Shown here piece after piece: positions 58,604 to 64,000 of a stretch of DNA of 64,000 bases. The stretch is from positions 310,001 through 374,000 of the forward strand of contig JACGZH010000008.1 of the NCBI GenBank assembly GCA_014706385.1, written 5' to 3'. The DNA is from Phaffia rhodozyma. Its lineage: Eukaryota > Basidiomycota > Tremellomycetes > Cystofilobasidiales > Mrakiaceae. Below the pieces are notes generated by a model that had not been told where the DNA came from, ran no database searches, and worked only from the letters and a program-made list of their open reading frames with translations. A program made the position numbers and the translations under genes. Position 1 is the stretch's first letter. Every line of letters begins with the position of its first letter.

Positions 58604-59320
58604 GCATACCTGCTTCGATGGCTTCACCTTGCTTTCCGTTGCTTTCGTCTTCAATCCAGGACGAGCCCTTACTTTTTTTTCCTCGCTATCTTGTTTTCGT
58701 CTTGGTATACCTTTTTCGTTACTCTCACCTGAGCCTACTTAATCTACACGCAACCACTCTCTTTGCTTCCTTTTCTCCTTTGATATACACGAGAGAAAAA
58801 CGGAGATTACCCGCCATTGAGCATCGCTTGTTCTCCTTCCGCATCTGTATATTCCAACCAATCTACTTCATATGATCATTTTTCAACTTTTTTTTTCCTT
58901 TTCTTTGTCTTACTCTTTGTTTTGTTGTTTATTTCCTCTGAATCTCTTGTTGTTTTTCCCGTCTCTCTTTTTTGTTTGTCTGTCTAGCTCTGTTTCATCT
59001 GACTTTTCTCCTCTCTTCTCGAATTACTTTCTGTTGCTCCCTCTCGGATGCCGTTTCATTTTCTTGTGTTTCACAACGCGATTTGCTTCTCTGTGTGTTC
59101 TATGGGTATGGAGGCGTCGAGAAAAGTGATTATGACAAGCTAAGCCGATGAAGTGACCATTACGTGGAAACAAACAACGTCCGATGCACAAACCGAGCCC
59201 AGCTTTGTGTGGCGATCTAGAACCAAGCGAAACAAATACATTTTATACATCACATCTTTATATTATTCAGATGCATCATGAGACAAATGAAGGATGGCAG
59301 TAGGTAATTCTCTTTTTCTC
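58604..59320. other. Convergent 3' region (glycogenin / HSF)
   Basis: 0.7 kb between two stop codons, strongly T-rich on the plus strand between about 58880 and 59030. No gene is supported. Confidence 0.6.
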
Positions 59321-62300
59321 TCAAGTTCTTCCCCTTTTCGATAAGGTCGAAAGTTCGGTCAACCCGTCCGTGCCATCCAATGGCCTTTCCAAGTCCCCTG
59401 ACTTTCTCTTCCGGTTCTTCGGACCACCACCTCCTTCTACGTCTGCTTCTTCAGTTCTTGGTTCTGATCCTGTTGCGACGCTCGGTTCTTTGACAGCAGG
59501 CATTGATCCGGCCCGTTCGTTCGCAGCCATCAACCTGTCAAACTCATCGTCGGATACATGTTGAGCTGGTATCGGCGAATCCATCGAAGAGTCAACCAGC
59601 CCTCTCGTCAAAGGCACAGATTGTACAGGTGCCGTTGTCGTCGTCGTTGTCGTCGCCTTTGTCGACTGAGATGGAGACGGGTGGGAGGAATCTGATAGAT
59701 CGTTGAAAAGAGAGTACATGCTCAGATCTGAAGGATGTTGAGGATAAGACGCCACCGGGTTGGACGGATCGACCTGCTGGTTTGCCAATGAGGATGGTGA
59801 AACAGGAGCGGGAAGTTCAGGAGAATCCCAGGGTTCGCTCGTCAGATGATCACCGTTGTGTCCGTTCGGTGTCGTCGAGTTTGAAGATGTCGATGGTGGT
59901 TGAGTCGCAAGCGTGGTATCAACGTTGAATCCTACACCGAGCGAGGCAACCAAGGCGTCGATGTTATCCTGAAGGGCGTCCACATCAGCTGCGATGGCGT
60001 CTGCTGATTCATAGTTTCTCGCCAATGAACCGGAAAATGATGACGATAATTGACCAAGGATTGAGGGAGAGAACTGTCCGTTGGTTTCCAGTGCAGATGG
60101 AACAGGGAAGGGAGGCAGTGTTGGATGGTTCGCGGAATTTGCGTCCGTAGAGGGGGTAGGAGTAGGGGTGATCGAGGCAGGTGTACCACCAGATGATGAT
60201 TGGAATGAGGACGCCCCTGGAGACGTATATGGTTGGTTAGTTACCAGACCTGCTATATGTGAATTCTGATGGGGCAGTTGCCCTGCACTCGCAGTCGTCG
60301 TCGATGAGAGTTGATGGGGTTGATGATATTCTGATCCAAAGGAGTTGGTCGAACCGACAGGTACAGTATGGGAGACTGAAGGAGAAGGCAAGCCGAACGA
60401 CCCGATCGAAGATAGTATACTCTGTGTTGTCCGTGGAGAAAATCCAGAGGCAGTGGATGGATCAATATTCATCCATTGGCTAAACGGAGAAAGTGGTGCT
60501 TGAGAGGCTGATGGACTTGGCGCAGCATCTATTTCTGAAGCTGGTAAGGTGTTTGCAGCATGGCTGTCACCTGCCATCGCCGCCGCCGATGATGATGGTA
60601 ATGTAGGTATATAGGACGAAGACCGAGTCATTGTTTGTGAAATAGGTGCACTCTCTGTCCGTCTAAACTTCGGAAAAGAAACTTCAAGTCCTGTTCCGGT
60701 CGACGATGACGCTGATGGAGGTAAAGGCTGTGGACTAGGCGCGCTGATAGTCGTAGGGTCGGAAGGAGACGAGATCGAAGGCCCGTTGGGCGAAAGAGTA
60801 GTAAACCTATCTTCTGGGCTGAATTGTTGGCGATTGAAACGAGATGATCGAGTAGGAAGCGCAGGCCGATTGAGAGTCCGTGAGGGGTCTTGCATCGCTT
60901 GTGAGAGAGGGTGGGTGAACCTGCCTTTTTATTTTATTCATTTTAACGTGATAATGATTGATCCGTTAAATTGAATTTCTCGAGCGCAATCAACAAACAT
61001 AAAGGAACGATGATATCAACTCACTAGATGAAATTTCCTCAATTTCTTCTAAAAGCTCGTTCTCCCCATCCGCATATGGCAGCTCAATTTCCTCCACTTC
61101 ACTCGGTGCCAGTCTCCTAGATACCTGCCCGCCATTTCCAATCATGAGTCCCCTATTTCTCGGTATGATTGCAACTTCTCTCTTCCCAGCACTATCCTTG
61201 TTGGTTCCTGCGTTTGTTCCGTCTCCTGATTCGTCATGACACGTCGGATCATGACTAGGCGGTCCGACCCCAGCACTCGATCCACCGTCCGAAGCAATAT
61301 CTCTCGCTGCTGATGGTCCAAATACACCAGCAAGAAATCTAAGGATCCGATCAGTAGTATCCTGGTGCCGTTTATGCCTCTTTCTTGAAGCTAGCGCCTC
61401 TTGCCAGAGATGCTGGTTCGAGTTCTGTAGTTCTTTCAGTTCATCCGAGAGGATCGTTTGTTGGGCTCGAAGTTGAGCAATACTGTTGAACGTGGTAGTA
61501 GCATCAATCGCTCCCTCTACAGGAACGATTGGAGAGCCTTTCATGCTGATGTTCCCATTCATCCCAGTAGCAGCAGCAGCAGAGGATGCTTTTTGTTTGC
61601 CTTTCCGTGAGATCACGCCCAGCAAATCGGCTTGACCACGTCGGAAGTTAGGTCCCTTGTAGACAAGGTATCCAGTCGGTGTTTCGGGCTTGAGTGAGCC
61701 TTGTCGGTCATCCATCACCTTGTTGAATCGATACCTTTGTAAAGCGCATGATGAGTTATGTTCAAGCATGAGTACATGGCATCGTTTTCCTTCACCAAAG
61801 AGAAGTGAAAAAAAGCCCTGCTATTCACATATTGAGCTGCCGGACAAAGCTATTGAAGTTCTGATGCTTGAAGAATTTGGGCAAGACTTCTTTACTAAAT
61901 GTTTCCGAATTAGGCACTAGACGTCGAAGAATGAGACATTGTCAAACTGTCAATCAGTAAATTGTCATTTGATCGGATGGTCCATACGCGCCCAGGATGT
62001 GTAGGAACTCACCGACAAAAGATTCTCCATCCTCACTCCAATGAATGTATGGATCTAGTTCTGGATCATCCACCATCCTACATTCGCTCGACGGAACACA
62101 CGGGTTTGGAACAGGGAGGTAGAGGAAGACATGATTAAGTCTCTTTCAGCACGTTTCTTTCCGTTTAGGTTGACGCGTCATCAGATTCTTCCGTGTTTTC
62201 TCCGACCGGTCTTCCTTCACTGATCATCCTCTTCACTGAACTGCTCGGAATCCAGATAATCAGAGCCGGAAGATACGCACCTCGAAAGCTTATGAAGAAA

Positions 62301-62633
62301 CGCGGGCACTTTATCATCTTTTGAGTGCTCCCCAGCAGCTGTGGTTGCTGCCGTCGTCCCTCCAGACGTCGAGAGAAAATTCGAGCCGGATGGCGTTGAA
62401 GGAGTTCCCGATTGAGGACCAGGACCAGAACCAGAACCGAGCCTTGCAAGAGCAAGCGAGTTTGGACTGACACCCGTGTTCGAGTTTGAGTTTCGCTTCA
62501 AATTCGTGTTCGTACTCAAGTTTGGGCCGGAATTTGAGTTGGAGCTGGATGACGCTATCGGCTGATGGTGAGATAGACCAGGTTGTTGAGCGTTCGAGGG
62601 GCCTACAGAGCCAGATTGTTTCCTAGGAGCCAT
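59321..62633 (-). CDS. HSF1: Heat-shock transcription factor (HSF)
   Basis: Transcription factor that binds nGAAn repeats of heat-shock elements. Exon 1 (62281-62633) has a Ser/Asn-rich N-terminus and enters the DNA-binding domain at [11 protein letters not shown]. Exon 2 (62013-62077) gives [20 protein letters not shown]. The next exon gives [20 protein letters not shown] and [11 protein letters not shown], then [13 protein letters not shown] and [20 protein letters not shown] complete the winged helix. The coiled-coil trimerisation region follows: [39 protein letters not shown] and [14 protein letters not shown]. The last exon (59321 to about 60897) is a Ser/Pro/Gln-rich activation tail. 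In the recognition-helix neighbourhood, YRFNKV replaces the common YGFHKV. Confidence 0.93.
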
Positions 62634-63025
62634 TACGATCTGTCACGGGTGAGACCGCAAGCAATGAAGGATGTCCTATGGGCAGAGATGGATGGGAAGA
62701 AGCAAAGGTTGTCGAAGGAGGTTCTGACCGACAGTCGACTATCGTATAAGTACGTAAGCGAAACTTTTCTCTCTTTCAGTTCCGCCAGGAGGAAAATGTA
62801 CAAGCGTTGAACTTTCTAGTGCAGATCCTGCTGCATACGGTCTTTCTCTTTCAATCGACATGAGTATACATCTTTTCTCGGTCTCCGCTACACTCTTGTC
62901 TGGTCTGTTGCCTTGTTCTCTCAGTATTTTGTTCAGCCTTGCTGCTCATGATAAGTACATATACATAATGAGAAGGATCGGGGAACAAAGTAAGGCTATG
63001 TTTCGTCTCTTCTATGATCAGATTC
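62634..63025. other. HSF promoter / CSN2 3' region
   Basis: 392 bp between the HSF start codon and the CSN2 stop codon. I see no coding gene and no perfect heat-shock element. Confidence 0.5.
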
Positions 63026-64000
63026 TCAGCTACTCATGAAGAACGGCACGTTCGCCCTGTTCAGTCCTGATCCTTCTGTCGGCGGTCCTCCGAGCGCATG
63101 CTTTCCAAGGACGGTCGTCTGAATGTCTTGAATATTCGATGACCAACTCGAGAGGTTCTTATATAATGCTTTTTCAACCGCATGTCTGAGGATAAGATTT
63201 CCCAACCATCGTCATGATGTTTACGAGTTGTCAAAAAGGCCAGAGGAAAGAAGAATATGTCAGAGGATGGTCACGTGAAGAGTACGAAAAGAGAAAACTG
63301 ACCCTCTGTCCAACTCTAGTCGACCTAAAACTTGATCGATGGTTCCCTTAACTTTTCCATCCAAGATTAATCCAACTAGGAGATCTTCGACTTCTTCACT
63401 CGATACGTTTAATTGCTGGATGAGGAGTAAAACAAGCACACACGTATCCCGGTCAGCTCACAAACATAAGAATGAGAAACAAAAACTAAATGACTGATGT
63501 ACGAACTCTACCAAGCCATCTGAGCTCCATCCTTGTGTAAGGCTTTATAAGATCTAACAAGTACTGGGTCCTTAGTGAACGCAGCACATCATCAATATAT
63601 GCCTTGATAAATGGATCATCCAAAATTGTTGCCTTGTTTTCTAATCAATTATCACCCGAAGATGAATAAAAGAGAAATCGAATTCAGACCTGATTAGATC
63701 GCGAATAAAGAGGAAGAAGAAAAGATAGCGATGGAGAAGGATACAAAACAACGTACCGCGCAAAATCTTTTGAGCATCATGGATGTCTCTTCTTTGATAA
63801 GCGGCCACAAGATTCGTCATTGCCACAATCTCCGGATCGTTCTTGTATCTGAAATGTGGACCAGAAGATCAAAGTCAGCATCTATCTGTTGCTACCATCG
63901 TCTCAAGAACTGACGAAGAAACTCACGGCTTCGTCTCTTGGGAATCAAAAGGGTTGATCTCACTCCCCATCAGCATGTACGCCAACACTAGATATTTCAA
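63026..64000 (-). CDS. CSN2: COP9 signalosome subunit 2 (3' part; gene runs off window)
   Basis: Subunit of the COP9 signalosome, the deneddylase that controls cullin-RING ubiquitin ligases. At least five short exons are visible. The first in the window (up to 64000) reads [20 protein letters not shown] and QETKP. The next are [20 protein letters not shown] and HDAQKILR, then [20 protein letters not shown] and [18 protein letters not shown], and [20 protein letters not shown] with [18 protein letters not shown]. This is the PCI domain with its winged helix. The last exon restores [20 protein letters not shown] and stops at 63026-63028 after FFMSS. The N-terminal helical repeats lie beyond the window edge. 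Subunit 2 is preferred over proteasome Rpn6 from the [17 protein letters not shown] block. Confidence 0.92.

Noticed and set aside
58872..59129. 85-aa Phe/Leu/Ser-rich frame that looks like a membrane protein
   Set aside because: It is translated from a T-rich 3' region; composition alone explains the hydrophobicity.
1..64000. tRNA, rRNA, spliceosomal snRNA genes, transposons, CRISPR arrays
   Set aside because: Looked by eye for T-loop/B-box-like sequence, terminal repeats, transposase or reverse transcriptase frames and spaced repeats; none convincing. A tRNAscan or Infernal run would be needed to exclude small RNAs.

Overview
The window is nuclear DNA from an intron-dense fungus, most likely a basidiomycete yeast or relative. 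The evidence is short introns (about 50-110 nt, many per gene, GT-AG with CTAAC/CTGAC-like branch points) and very small exons. It also carries genes missing from budding yeasts but kept in basidiomycetes: a UBE2O-type E2, COP9 signalosome CSN2, an ADIP/Msd1 protein, a BAG protein and SF3b5. Intron density and base composition would fit Tremellomycetes/Cystofilobasidiales (for example Phaffia-like yeasts), but that is inference and I cannot name the species.

I recognise 25 protein genes, on both strands, with no operons, transposons, CRISPR, rRNA or tRNA genes. Left part (1-8 kb): 3' end of SNF4 (AMPK gamma), DHFR, a sphingoid long-chain-base kinase, and an ADIP/Msd1 coiled-coil protein. From 8 to 13.9 kb it is gene-poor, holding one secreted cysteine/tryptophan repeat protein that I cannot assign to a family. 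From 13.9 to 23 kb: SF3b5, Rab geranylgeranyltransferase beta (BET2), ARP4, and a PNS1/CTL choline-transporter-like protein. From 23 to 39 kb: a UBE2O-like ubiquitin E2, an unknown acidic protein, a BAG-domain protein, TFIIIB subunit BDP1, ORC3 and ERG25. From 39 to 50 kb: TIM8, an unknown single-pass membrane protein, a tRNA t6A dehydratase (TCD), mitochondrial ribosomal protein uL1m and an unknown protein. From 50 to 64 kb: SF3a2, a mitochondrial class I release factor, glycogenin, heat-shock factor (HSF) and the 3' part of CSN2.

The content is mostly housekeeping and there is no functional gene cluster. Notable architecture: seven head-to-head gene pairs separated by only about 136-443 bp; first coding exons reduced to ATG or ATGG (SF3b5, SF3a2, UBE2O-like); two GC-AG introns; two stop-free 102-nt introns that could be retained in frame (DHFR, BDP1); and an (AC)28 microsatellite that takes the place of a polypyrimidine tract in SNF4. 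The best candidate for something undescribed is the secreted protein at 11.46-12.56 kb, which is built from about nine C-x(5-6)-W-x(5-7)-C units. Exon borders were worked out by eye from splice signals and reading-frame continuity; total coding length was checked to be divisible by three wherever I list all exons.
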